Part shown: positions 51,856-60,560 of the stretch, piece by piece | Layout of the letters: each line of letters starts with the position of its first letter | How positions within the stretch are numbered: position 1 is the stretch's first letter | From: CAZWCE01 sp964632505 | GTDB taxonomy: Bacteria; Planctomycetota; Planctomycetia; Pirellulales; Thermoguttaceae | Direction of reading: 5' to 3' | DNA length: 64,000 nucleotides | NCBI GenBank assembly: GCA_964632505.1 | Contig: CAZWCE010000015.1 | Location: forward strand, 1 to 64,000 | The notes under the pieces: model-generated | Seen by the model: only the letters and a program-made list of their open reading frames with translations | What the model was told of the DNA's origin: nothing | The model's database searches: none | Translations under genes and position numbers: made by a program

Positions 51856-52712
51856 CTCGTGGCCTCCTTCGTCTCGCCTTTGAAAACTCGCACGGCCGGT
51901 TCTTCGATCGCTTCTCCTTCTCCCGGCCGGAGCGGACGGATCGTCACATTGCGATACGCGACTGGACCGTGATCGCCCTGGAGCATCAAAGGACCGAACG
52001 GCTTTTCGTCGCGAAAGGCGGCCGCCCGCGTAGGACCGGTCACCTCGACATGATCGTGCACCAAGACGCCGTTATGCAAAACACGCAGAAATTCGGCGTT
52101 CTCGATCTTTTCGCCCTCCGCATTGAAACGCGGGGCGCGGAACCAAATGTCGAAAATCTGCCACTCGCCCGGCGGGAGCGCCGCATTCTCACGAGGGGGA
52201 TATCCTTCGAACCCCATGCCTTTGCCTTCCGGGGTGGTCCGCCAGCGCTGGTAGATCCCCCCCGCATCGCTGTAATGAGGATCCTCCACGCCCCAACTGT
52301 CGAGAATCTGGATCTCGTAGCGTCCTTGCAAGTACACGCCCGAGTTGGAATTCTCAGGAACCATCCACTCGACATGCAGGTAGACGTCGCCGTGTTCGAG
52401 CTTCGAAAAAAGATTGACCGTTCTTCCTGTCTTTCCGTTCACCGCGACACCGTCTCCCGGCGTGGTTCGAAAACGTTTCGGGTCTTCCGGCGAAAGGAAA
52501 ACGTTGCCCACGATCTCCCACTCGCCCGAATCTTGACGCCAATGCGAAAGATCGTCGCCGATCAGCGAGATCACCTCAGCGGGATCCTCCAGCTTCAAGG
52601 ACTCTTCCGAGGGGGGCTGCCCCACCGAGACACCTTCAAAAAGCAAGAGCATCAAAACACTACTCGATAAGCACCACACGGCCTTTTTCTCCGCATCGGA
52701 AAATGCACGCAT
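51852..52712 (-). CDS. Exported DUF1080 protein (3-keto-disaccharide hydrolase-like)
   Basis: A 286-residue beta-jellyroll protein of the DUF1080 family, abundant in planctomycetes. Recent family names call it 3-keto-disaccharide hydrolase, acting on oxidised glycosides. The N-terminus is a signal peptide (AVWCLSSSVLMLLLFEGVSVGQ). Features are LSHWRQDSGEWEIVGN, FSKLEHGDVYLHVEWMVPENSNSGVYLQGRYEIQILDSWG and GPLMLQGDHGPVAYRNVTIRPL, the last being the near-universal family C-terminus. It is translated together with the small membrane protein downstream. Gfo/Idh and TIM-barrel proteins at 10-13 kb belong to groups that often function with DUF1080 proteins elsewhere, but they are not adjacent here. 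Confidence 0.9.
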   Translation of the reverse strand: MRAFSDAEKKAVWCLSSSVLMLLLFEGVSVGQPPSEESLKLEDPAEVISLIGDDLSHWRQDSGEWEIVGNVFLSPEDPKRFRTTPGDGVAVNGKTGRTVNLFSKLEHGDVYLHVEWMVPENSNSGVYLQGRYEIQILDSWGVEDPHYSDAGGIYQRWRTTPEGKGMGFEGYPPRENAALPPGEWQIFDIWFRAPRFNAEGEKIENAEFLRVLHNGVLVHDHVEVTGPTRAAAFRDEKPFGPLMLQGDHGPVAYRNVTIRPLRPGEGEAIEEPAVRVFKGETKEATR

Positions 52713-53070
52713 CTCCTATCTCCTGTATTCTTTCAGTCTTTCGAGGCTCATGTTCTCCTTCCTCCCCCATTCACCCGGAATGGGATTCCTCAACCACTCG
52801 ACATACGCGGTCGGGGGGTTCCTGAACCATCCGACTCATTGCTTCCGGATTCGTGCCGCCCGCATCAAGTGCCTCACAATATAACACAGCCGGTGGAAGT
52901 TTTCCATCCACGGAGGTTCGCCGGGAAGAAACGTCAAAGTAGAAAATCAATATTCCCTCTCGAAAAGGTTTTTCCTATACTCCAACCTCACCGACAAGTC
53001 GTTTTCCAAACCATGCCAACGGTCAACCCCTTGGCGGAAGTTCCTTTTATTTCAGAAACATCCGGTTTCC
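52713..53070. other. Divergent gap between DUF1080 and lipoprotein genes
   Basis: About 360 bp with no supported gene. One frame is open from 52839 on the plus strand but without a ribosome site, motif or plausible protein composition. I see no confident promoter. Confidence 0.45.
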
Positions 53071-54312
53071 ATGCTCCAGCGATACCCGAGCGACACCAAC
53101 GACTTCCTCCCGTTTCCGAAACGCTACGGCGTACTCCGCCGAAGAATCTCGAGCCGCTTTTTCACGATTTTTTTGGGATCGGCTTTCTTGGCTGTGGGAA
53201 TACTCTCCGGCTGCGGGACGACGAAATACACCGACACTTCACGGACAGCCACCGAACAGTTGCTCTTGAGCAACGCGATGGACCAAGCCGTCAATCAGCT
53301 CGATCTCCGGGCTCTGGCGAACAAGAAGGTCTACGTGAACGACGACCCGATCGCCAAGGCGACCGACTCTGATTACCTTGTCAGCCTGATCCGACAACAC
53401 ACCGCCGCCAGCGGGGGGCTGATTTGCGACAAGGAAGAAGACGCCGACTACATCCTCGAAATCCGCTCCGGAGCGATCGGCACCGATCACCATGATCTCC
53501 TCTACGGGATCCCCGCCGTCCAGGTCCCCGCTCCCCTGGCCATGATGGGGACCGGCGGATCCATCCCCCAGATTCCCGAAATTCCACTCATCAAAAAGAC
53601 GAAGCAGACCGGAGTCGTGAAGGTCTCGTTATTTGCCTACAATCGACACACCGGAAGCCCCATCTGGCAATCGGGGAACATCCCTTCGGAAAGCAAGGCG
53701 AAATCGCTTTGGGTCTTCGGAGCCGGCCCCTTCCAAAAAGGAAACATATACGAAGGGACCAGTTTCGCCGGTCAGAAGATCCTCCCCGATATCGAATTGG
53801 TCGATCTCCGCAAAGGGAAACAATCCAAGAGGCAGCTCGATTTGACCAGCGAAGCATATTTCATCGAGCCGAAATCGCTGAAGGAATCCACGCAGATCGC
53901 TTCGCCGGAGACACCGGAAAAAGTATCGAAGAAAGAAAGCAATCCTCCGGCGAAAAACGCCGTAGCCCAAAAGCCGCCGGGCAATTCTTCTCCCCCGAAA
54001 GAAGAGGCCCGCATCGTTTCGGTCCCGAAGATATCTCAAGAAACCTCACCGCCGGCCGCTCCGCAAGAGCCGGCTCCCTCGCTGGAACACCCTGAAATCG
54101 CCGCCGAAATCGACGACGATGCCCGGCGTCGCCTTCCCGTTCCCAGCCAATACGGACCTCCCCCGGCCCTGCCATCCGATCACCCGCTCTCCCGGTCGCA
54201 AAATCCCGCCTATTCCAGCACACCGCCTCCCTGGCAACAACCATCCCCTGGTGGATCATTCCAGCCGAATGCCCCATCCTACACACCGGGGAGCACACAG
54301 TACGCACGGTAA
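53071..54312 (+). CDS. Lipoprotein of unknown function
   Basis: A 413-residue exported lipoprotein. A long basic N-region leads to FTIFLGSAFLAVGILSGC with the lipobox cysteine at residue 48. The globular part (about 50-265) is a planctomycete-type domain: TATEQLLLSNAMDQAVNQLDLRALANKKVYVND, ADYILEIRSGAIGTDHHDLLYGIPA and KTKQTGVVKVSLFAYNRHTGSPIWQSG. The last 150 residues are Pro/Ser/Lys-rich, likely spanning or attaching to the envelope. I recall similar planctomycete proteins being labelled DUF6655, but I cannot confirm it. Convergent with RNase D. Confidence 0.78.
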   Translation: MLQRYPSDTNDFLPFPKRYGVLRRRISSRFFTIFLGSAFLAVGILSGCGTTKYTDTSRTATEQLLLSNAMDQAVNQLDLRALANKKVYVNDDPIAKATDSDYLVSLIRQHTAASGGLICDKEEDADYILEIRSGAIGTDHHDLLYGIPAVQVPAPLAMMGTGGSIPQIPEIPLIKKTKQTGVVKVSLFAYNRHTGSPIWQSGNIPSESKAKSLWVFGAGPFQKGNIYEGTSFAGQKILPDIELVDLRKGKQSKRQLDLTSEAYFIEPKSLKESTQIASPETPEKVSKKESNPPAKNAVAQKPPGNSSPPKEEARIVSVPKISQETSPPAAPQEPAPSLEHPEIAAEIDDDARRRLPVPSQYGPPPALPSDHPLSRSQNPAYSSTPPPWQQPSPGGSFQPNAPSYTPGSTQYAR

Positions 54313-54393
54313 TCTTCACGAGTTCACACTCGGCGGAAAAATCGAAACGCTTCAAGAGAGACAAGGGCGGAAAGCCGTTTCGTCAACAGTCCG

Positions 54394-55599
54394 TCACGGC
54401 GAAGTCGGCTTGACGGTCTTTTCTTCGAGAGAGAAAAGCTCCAGAGGCTGATCATCGCGGGGATCGGCGATGCCGAGAGCGTATTTGCCCGCCAGAAGAT
54501 CGTCGACCACATTCCCGACGACCTCTTTCCGCCACCCTTGATCGAGCTTCGGCCGATGCTTCGCCGGAAGATACCCCAGCCGGCTGGCGGCCAGCTCCCG
54601 AATATCGGTGGTCGTCCCGACCAGGCCGGAGGAAAGCGACTGATTCCGGCAGATGCAGCCCAAAGCGGAAAAGAGAAATTGACCCAACAGCGGGAACTGG
54701 GGATAAGTCGCGGCGGTCGCCTGCTTGGGAAGTTTCTCCTCGGAAAGATCGAGCCCCTTCTGGATCGCTTCGGAGATCGCCTCCAGATGCTTCTTCAAAT
54801 CGGAACGGTGCAGCCCGCGGACGGCACGAATCCGTTTGGGATCGGCCGTTCGGCGCCGAGCCATTTCGACGATCAAGTCATTACGCAACACCCGCGAGGG
54901 CGGACAATTCCGTTCCTGGGCGATTCGATCGCGCCACAGCCACAGTTCCCGCACGATCGCCAACTCTCGTCGTCGCATGGAGCCGATCCCGGAGGTCGAC
55001 CGCCACCGGGCGACCACCAGATCGTTTTTCAGGCGAGCGCGAAGCGTGGCGAACTCTTCCTCGTACCACCCCATTCGCCCGGCTGAGAGGAGCATCTGCT
55101 GGAGGGTGGCCGCCATCTGATGCAGATAGCGCACGTCGTTGATCGCGTACTCGATTTGCCGTTGGCTCAGTGGACGCCGCCGCCAGTCGGTTCGCGTCTC
55201 TCCCTTGGGAAGATCGATCCCCACCAGACGACTGACAAGGGTACGAAAGCCGGCCGGATACTCGATGCCCACAAACCCCGCGGCGAGTTGTACATCGAAA
55301 ACCCGCTCGGGAATCTTCCCCACTCCCAAATAGCAAAATTCCATTTCGCTCCGCCCGGCATGGACGATCACTTCGCGATCTTTTCCGACCAGAAGCTCCC
55401 AGAACGGGGTGAGATCCTCCACGGCCAATGCGTCGATCATCGCCATTTCTCGGCCCGTGGCCACCTGGATCAGGCAAAGTTGCGGCCGGTAGCGTCCCTC
55501 GGAAATGAATTCAGTATCAAAGGCGATTCGATCTTCGGGATCAACGCGGGCCACGAATGCCGCCAGTTGTTCGCGACTGTCGATCATTGCATAAGACAC
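54394..55599 (-). CDS. rnd: Ribonuclease D
   Basis: DEDDy 3'-5' exoribonuclease that trims tRNA and other RNA ends. The exonuclease domain shows Exo I AFDTEF (D28, E30), Exo II VIVHAGRSEMEF and Exo III YAINDVRYLHQM (Y151, D155). The Exo II acidic residue is Glu85 rather than the usual Asp at that alignment position. A C-terminal region of one or two HRDC domains follows (about 210-285: ELWLWRDRIAQERNCPPSRVLRND, and LHRSDLKKHLEAISEAIQKG). The 401-residue length is close to the family norm. Convergent with the lipoprotein gene. Confidence 0.92.
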   Translation of the reverse strand: MSYAMIDSREQLAAFVARVDPEDRIAFDTEFISEGRYRPQLCLIQVATGREMAMIDALAVEDLTPFWELLVGKDREVIVHAGRSEMEFCYLGVGKIPERVFDVQLAAGFVGIEYPAGFRTLVSRLVGIDLPKGETRTDWRRRPLSQRQIEYAINDVRYLHQMAATLQQMLLSAGRMGWYEEEFATLRARLKNDLVVARWRSTSGIGSMRRRELAIVRELWLWRDRIAQERNCPPSRVLRNDLIVEMARRRTADPKRIRAVRGLHRSDLKKHLEAISEAIQKGLDLSEEKLPKQATAATYPQFPLLGQFLFSALGCICRNQSLSSGLVGTTTDIRELAASRLGYLPAKHRPKLDQGWRKEVVGNVVDDLLAGKYALGIADPRDDQPLELFSLEEKTVKPTSP

Positions 55600-56222
55600 G
55601 GACCAACCTCACTCTCCGAAACGGGACTCATCGACCTCGCCTCCGCGAGGCTCTTTCCTTTGTTCCCCAGGAGGGAAACCTTCATCGTACTCGGAACCCG
55701 CTGATGCGGAAAGGGTGCCTCTGGCGATTCTCAGAGGAAAAAGGCATGGCGATGACCGGAATCGGCATCATCATGTGGAAGCGATCTTCGATCCAACGGA
55801 ATTTACCAGGAAACCAGACCAGAAAGACCTCCAGTCACAAAGCATCCCCCCTGCGATAGAGAAACGCTCACCTGGATGGATACGCAAAAGGTGTCGTGAA
55901 AAAGCGCAAGAGAGAATCAGCAGAAACATAACCACACAACCTTTGCATAAAGACACCCCCACTGGAGACCACCCTTTTTGCGCATACGATTTATTTTTAA
56001 CTGTTTTTTGTCTTTTTTCCTGATTTCCCCCACTAATAACCTAGAATCACCCCCCACCTCTTGACAGCATGCATTTTTTCACTAAAACATAATGCTGATG
56101 TTTCTTATGAATCGAAATACTCGATTCCGGAGAACATCACGGCAAACAGCCGCTGCAACGAACGGCGTCTCCTTCATCCGGAGACATCCCCGGCATTTTC
56201 ACGCCGGCGGCCTGTTTATTTC
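55600..56222. other. Long gene-free region upstream of the small gene
   Basis: About 620 bp with no supported gene. Short open frames exist on both strands (for example about 60 codons near 55771-55962 on minus) but lack ribosome sites and motifs. TTGACA at 56061-56066 is a perfect -35 box, yet the 17-18-bp position holds only AAAACA/AAACAT and the closest TATAAT-like box (CATAAT) is 21 bp away. The region leads into a folded leader. Confidence 0.45.
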
Positions 56223-56313
56223 CCTCTCGTGTGAGAAGCCCCTCGTCGTGAATCAATGAAGGGGCCCAGAAAACGCCGAGAGGTTACCGTCCGCCTGGAA
56301 GCACGAACCAGGC
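56223..56313 (+). promoter_or_regulatory. Predicted structured leader upstream of the small planctomycete gene
   Basis: Three perfect stems can form in order. An outer 7-bp stem pairs CCTCTCG (56223-56229) with CGAGAGG (56277-56283). Inside it, a 6-bp hairpin pairs GCCCCT (56238-56243) with AGGGGC (56260-56265). After it, a 6-bp hairpin pairs GCCTGG (56293-56298) with CCAGGC (56308-56313). The gene at 56360 starts 46 bp later with AAGGAGG. No known riboswitch class fits by eye. It may be a cis-regulatory RNA or a small RNA. Confidence 0.4.
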
Positions 56314-56359
56314 TCCTAACTCCATAACATAATTAAAGTTATGACAAGGAGGTTTCATC

Positions 56360-56596
56360 GTGCCCAAATCGATTCTCGAAGCCATCAAATCCGGAGAATG
56401 GGATTACGAGCCCAACAGCGTCGCCGGAGAGCATTTCGACCATACCGAAGCGATGCCCGGTTCTAAAGCCAAAGTCAGCGTCATGGCCGATCGTATTCGA
56501 AAGGGTCATCCACTCTGGCACCCGAAAGATCGTGAAGAACTCAAAGAAATGCCCGCCCATATCGTGGAATACGACGGGCGAAAGAAACCCCGCTGA
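56360..56596 (+). CDS. Small conserved planctomycete-type protein
   Basis: A 78-residue acidic/basic soluble protein starting at GTG with a perfect AAGGAGG at 56346-56352. The sequence PKSILEAIKSGEWDYEP, then the DHTEAMPG block and VSVMADRIRKGHPLWHPKDRE, resembles a small protein family seen repeatedly in planctomycete genomes. I recall the GEWDYEP and PLWHPxDR blocks but no function. It stands alone between a folded leader and a strong terminator, i.e. a monocistronic unit, which suggests high or regulated expression. Confidence 0.8.
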   Translation: MPKSILEAIKSGEWDYEPNSVAGEHFDHTEAMPGSKAKVSVMADRIRKGHPLWHPKDREELKEMPAHIVEYDGRKKPR

Positions 56597-56699
56597 GAAG
56601 GATGGTTTTCGCGACGGCCCATGGCGGCAACCATGGCCACGAATGGAATCGCCTCACGAGAAAGACCGAAAACCATTCTCCAGGAGAAGATAATGCGCG

Positions 56700-56737
56700 A
56701 GGCTTGCCTCCGAATGGTCGGGGGCGAGCCTTTTTTT
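56700..56737 (+). terminator. Intrinsic terminator after the small gene
   Basis: AGGCTTGCC (56700-56708) pairs with GGCGAGCCT (56723-56731) through nine pairs including one G-U, followed by seven T to 56737. It lies about 100 bp after the small gene's stop and 20 bp beyond the convergent membrane gene's stop. Confidence 0.82.
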
Positions 56738-56756
56738 CGACCATCCCGGTGAGTCG

Positions 56757-57533
56757 TTACCGGTCGTTTCTTTCTTCCTTCGGGTCCCCTCCCAACGGCA
56801 ATCCCAATCCCTTGAGCGCTTTGGTGGCTCTTCTCCAAACCAAGCGGGCCTGGAGCTGATCCTTAAACCGTCGGACTTTCTCGTACTCTTCCGGGGAAAC
56901 CTCCTGCCGGATCCTTTCCATCACTTGGTTCAGATCGCCGAGCATCTCCACCACGGAAGGGGCCTCTTTGCCGACCTCCTCGAGGTATTCGAAATAGAAG
57001 GTCTCCCACCAATCCATTTCTTCGGCGGCCTGGTCCAAAAGATGCGTTTTTTCGATTTCACCAGCCGAATGATACTCTTTCGCCCGCTCGCGGAACCAGA
57101 GACGGACCATCAGGCGTGCATTCTGGTCGGCCATCCCCTCTTCTTTGCCGAAGTCTTCGGAATACTTCTTCTCCAGCTCGGAGAGATTCACCTCGGGTTT
57201 CATGCCGGAATCGGGCCCCAGAAGAGTCGTGAACCGTTCCAGTAACTCGCGATGCACCTCGGGCGATTGTTGGTGGAAATCTCGAAAGACCAACCACTGA
57301 CGCAATAAACCGAGGTCGGCCGTTTCGGGATGCATCGGCCCGAAGACCGGAATCGCCCAGACCGCAAGAACGATGCCCAGAACCAACAGCGACGAAAGCG
57401 GCAGCAGGATGAGGAGGCGAAAAATCCATTTTCGCTGCCGGGAAGGTCGTTTCGGCCCGGACTCGGAAGTCGATTCGGCGGAAATCTCCCCATGTCGGGT
57501 TGAAGAAACGATTTCAGAGCGAGATGTCGTCAT
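56757..57533 (-). CDS. Single-pass membrane protein of unknown function
   Basis: A 258-residue protein. A basic N-terminal cytoplasmic tail (GPKRPSRQRKWIF) leads into one strong membrane helix (RLLILLPLSSLLVLGIVLAVWAIPVFG) and then a helical, acidic soluble domain (LSELEKKYSEDFGKEEG, AEEMDWWETFYFEYLEEVGKEAPSVVEMLGDLNQVMERIRQEVSPEEYEKVRR). No family recognised. The start MTTSRSEI at 57533 is one of three in-frame ATGs (57623, 57575, 57533). Divergent from the next gene. Confidence 0.7.
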   Translation of the reverse strand: MTTSRSEIVSSTRHGEISAESTSESGPKRPSRQRKWIFRLLILLPLSSLLVLGIVLAVWAIPVFGPMHPETADLGLLRQWLVFRDFHQQSPEVHRELLERFTTLLGPDSGMKPEVNLSELEKKYSEDFGKEEGMADQNARLMVRLWFRERAKEYHSAGEIEKTHLLDQAAEEMDWWETFYFEYLEEVGKEAPSVVEMLGDLNQVMERIRQEVSPEEYEKVRRFKDQLQARLVWRRATKALKGLGLPLGGDPKEERNDR

Positions 57534-57677
57534 AAGAAGGCGAGTACCGTTAAAGGGGCGATCCAATTTTGTCATGATTCGCAAAGCTTCACGAGAATGG
57601 GCCGGATCCGCATCCTCTTTCATTCATGCGCACGAACATGGAAAATGGTTCGGAATAATTTCCACAGAAAGTGAACC

Positions 57678-57706
57678 TTTACAAACTCGAACATTCAATA
57701 TATACA
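57678..57706 (+). promoter_or_regulatory. Candidate sigma-70-like promoter
   Basis: TTTACA at 57678-57683 and TATACA at 57701-57706 are separated by exactly 17 bp, 54 bp upstream of the ATG at 57760. The surrounding tract is AT-rich compared with the flanking genes. Confidence 0.6.
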
Positions 57707-57759
57707 ATAAAGACGGTGTTTTGAAAAGGATAGCCGAAGCTCCATTTTCCGAGGATGTC

Positions 57760-59484
57760 ATGCCGAAAAACACAAAAAGACAACGATTCTTCCCGTGTAT
57801 TTTCTACTCCCTTTTTCTATCGGCCCTGATATTCTCGGCAGAATGCGGCCTTCGGGTGTGTGCGGGTCAAACGACCATCGACACGCAGCCCCCGAATCAT
57901 TCAAACCGTTTTTCCAATCCGAACGCGTCATCTCCTTCTTCGGTGCCGGGAATCACCTCCAGCGCGACGCCGCAGAATCCGCAAAGTCCTTCAACGAGGA
58001 CCATCCCACGGAATCCGACTGATTCCGCCGCACCCCCGCCCCGTTCCACCGCGGAAATTCCCGCCGCCAATTCCGGCTCGACTTCTCCGCCGGATTCTTC
58101 TGCCGTCAGAGGTCTCTTGGACAATCAGAATTCGGCCACCATTTCTCCTCACCGCCAAACGCAACCTCTTCGCGAGGGAAATGCCACCCCCCATCAACCC
58201 GGCTCTTCCCCGACTTCCCCGTCCGCATTGGACTCGACACGTTCAACGCCTCTCTCGCCGGCCGAATCAAATCTGCTCAACAACCGGCCCAATAATGAAG
58301 GAATGCTCCGATCGTCCGCCGAACGGGAGAATCCCTTCGATACGCTGATTCCCTCTCCAGAAGCATACGCCGCGGGAAGTGAACTTGCCAAAGCCTTTCC
58401 CCTCACCTTGCGTGATTTGCTCAACGAGAGCTTTCAATCCACCGATCGTAGACGGCGCATCCATGCCTATTGGGATCTCGTCGAGGCGATGGCGGTCGAG
58501 CAACTCCTGAGCGAGCAATATCAACATTTTTCTTCTCTGCATTCCCAGGTCAACCAGGGAATCACCTCCGGTTCCTCGACGGCGGTTCGGCATCTTCGCG
58601 TACGAACGAGCCGGCTTTCCGCCAAGCTACAGGAAGCAAAGCTCGCAACCCGACGTGCACAATTCGAGGTGAACGCAATCCTGGCAAACAGCAGCTCCAT
58701 CACGGAAGGCTCCTTGCCCGTGCCGGTGGATGCCCCTCATATTGGAAGCTACTCGACCAACAGCGACTCGATCGCCAACGGTCGGGGACTGACCTCGGAA
58801 GCCAAAATGGCCGATCAAACACTTCCCATGCAACTGGAAGCGATTCGAATGCACATGCAGGCGGTCGAAACGGCTTCCCAGTCTCCCGAGGGACCTACCG
58901 GCGTGAATTCGCTCGGTCTCGAAGATCAGTGCAAGGCGATCGCGACCCAAACCGAAACGAAAATCGACTGGGTACGTTCGGTGATCAATTACAATAAGAC
59001 GATCGGTAACTACGTCACCGAAGTGGTCGGCCCGGGAGTCACCGGAACCCGGTTCATCGCAACCCTCATTCCCCTTCCCGAATCGAGCCCCACGCCGGCG
59101 AGGTCCGATTCAACGAAAACCCCGATCGATACTCGTCCTCTCGAAACGTCGTCTCATTCCATCACGACGCAAACGCCCCCCTACCGGGAAATCGAACGTC
59201 GCGAAACGATCAATCGCACTGCTGAATCTCCTCTCTCACCGGTCGTGGAAACCCGTCCCCTTCCAAGCGGGCCTCAAGAATTATCCTCCCCCGCCAACGA
59301 CGTGGTTCCCGCCTCCGCGGTCGAAGCCATTCCCCCCTCGCAAGATCGCCGGGAGGTTCTCCCGAACGATCCTTCCTCCAACACCCCGAGAATCCCTTCC
59401 CGGAATCGCCCTGCTCCCGCGACCGCCCCCCCTCCGACTTCCATCGGATCTCCTTCACCGAGCCCTTCGGTCGGGAATCGATGA
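57760..59484 (+). CDS. Large secreted protein with Ser/Pro/Thr-rich flanks
   Basis: A 574-residue exported protein with a signal peptide (FFPCIFYSLFLSALIFSAECGLRVCAGQ). Residues about 35-185 and about 455-574 are Ser/Pro/Thr/Asn-rich low complexity. Between them, about 190-445, is a helical domain starting AFPLTLRDLLNESFQSTDRRRRIHAYWDLVEAMAVEQLL and continuing through long coiled stretches (RTSRLSAKLQEAKLATRRAQFEVNAIL). This plan is loosely like TolC-type outer-membrane efflux proteins, whose LTL-x-x-x-L start it resembles, but no porin strands are evident. I do not assign a function. It is preceded by a good promoter match and followed by dusB after 13 bp, with which it may be co-transcribed. 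Confidence 0.72.
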   Translation: MPKNTKRQRFFPCIFYSLFLSALIFSAECGLRVCAGQTTIDTQPPNHSNRFSNPNASSPSSVPGITSSATPQNPQSPSTRTIPRNPTDSAAPPPRSTAEIPAANSGSTSPPDSSAVRGLLDNQNSATISPHRQTQPLREGNATPHQPGSSPTSPSALDSTRSTPLSPAESNLLNNRPNNEGMLRSSAERENPFDTLIPSPEAYAAGSELAKAFPLTLRDLLNESFQSTDRRRRIHAYWDLVEAMAVEQLLSEQYQHFSSLHSQVNQGITSGSSTAVRHLRVRTSRLSAKLQEAKLATRRAQFEVNAILANSSSITEGSLPVPVDAPHIGSYSTNSDSIANGRGLTSEAKMADQTLPMQLEAIRMHMQAVETASQSPEGPTGVNSLGLEDQCKAIATQTETKIDWVRSVINYNKTIGNYVTEVVGPGVTGTRFIATLIPLPESSPTPARSDSTKTPIDTRPLETSSHSITTQTPPYREIERRETINRTAESPLSPVVETRPLPSGPQELSSPANDVVPASAVEAIPPSQDRREVLPNDPSSNTPRIPSRNRPAPATAPPPTSIGSPSPSPSVGNR

Positions 59485-59497
59485 ACCGTTTCTTTCC

Positions 59498-60553
59498 ATG
59501 TACTTATCCCTAGACAGTAGACCTCGCCTTCCTTCGATCAACATCGGACCGGTCGTCGTTCAACCTCCGGTGATCTCGGCTCCCATGGCGGGCTTCACGA
59601 ATCACGCCTACCGGCAACTCCTCCGGGAGATCGGGGGCCCCGGGCTTTTGACGACCGAAATGGTCAGTGCCCGAGCGTTCGTGGAAAAGGACTCCCGGCG
59701 GGAAGCCCCCCCTGAACGACTCTGGGGCGTGCGGAAGGAAACCGGCCCCTTGGCCGTTCAAATCTGGGACAATGTTCCCGAAACACTCATGGAAATGGGG
59801 CATCGGCTCGTCACGGAATACAAAGTCGACGTGATCGACCTGAATTTCGGTTGTCCGGCACGTGTGATTCGCGAAAAGTCTCAAAGCGGCGCCTCCCTGC
59901 TGGCTTATCCCGATCGGATGGAACGCTTGATCGCGCAGGTCGTTTCAGTGTGCACGCCCGTTCCTGTGACGGCGAAGATCCGCCTGGGCCTGACCCGAGA
60001 ATCCATCAACGCCGGGGAAGTCGCCTCGGCCGTCGAATCCGCCGGAGCGTGTGCCCTGACCGTCCATGGCCGCACCGCCGATCAGATGTACTGCGGAAAG
60101 GCCGATTGGGACGCGATCGGGAAGATCCGCGAAGCACTTCGCCGCATTCCACTGATCGGAAACGGCGACCTGACGACAGCCCGAGAAGCGGCGCGCGCCT
60201 TGCAGGATTTCCCCGTCGACGGCATCATGATCGGCCGGGGCGGCGTGAATCGTCCGTGGATCTTTCGAGAGATTCAAGCTTTGCTCCGCCACGAGCCCCC
60301 GGCCCCACCCTCTCTCGAAGAACAGCGTGACCGGCTGTTGCGATACCATCAACTCCTCACCGAACAATTCGGATGGGAAAACGCCGTCTCCAAAGTGCGG
60401 CGATTCGCCTGCGCCTACGTCCACGGCAAGCCGGGCGCCCGCAAGTTCCGCGGAGCCGTTTGCCGAGCCGTTTCAGAACAGGAATTCCGCGAACTGGTCG
60501 ATTCCTTCTACCGGCATGTCGCTCGGCAATCCCACTTGGAAGGGAACTCCTGA
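59498..60553 (+). CDS. dusB: tRNA-dihydrouridine synthase (DusB type)
   Basis: FMN-dependent reductase converting uridine to dihydrouridine in the tRNA D-loop. TIM-barrel features are in order: VISAPMAGFTNHAYRQLLRE (FMN site), TEMVSARAF, LAVQIWDN, VDVIDLNFGCPARVIREKSQSGASLL with the catalytic cysteine in GCP, VTAKIRLGL, LTVHGRTADQMYCGKADWD, IPLIGNGDL and VDGIMIGRGGVNRPWIFREI. The 351-residue length is normal. In many bacteria dusB is linked to fis; not here. Convergent with the TPR gene with only 7 bp between stops. Confidence 0.94.
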   Translation: MYLSLDSRPRLPSINIGPVVVQPPVISAPMAGFTNHAYRQLLREIGGPGLLTTEMVSARAFVEKDSRREAPPERLWGVRKETGPLAVQIWDNVPETLMEMGHRLVTEYKVDVIDLNFGCPARVIREKSQSGASLLAYPDRMERLIAQVVSVCTPVPVTAKIRLGLTRESINAGEVASAVESAGACALTVHGRTADQMYCGKADWDAIGKIREALRRIPLIGNGDLTTAREAARALQDFPVDGIMIGRGGVNRPWIFREIQALLRHEPPAPPSLEEQRDRLLRYHQLLTEQFGWENAVSKVRRFACAYVHGKPGARKFRGAVCRAVSEQEFRELVDSFYRHVARQSHLEGNS

Positions 60554-60560
60554 ACAGTTA

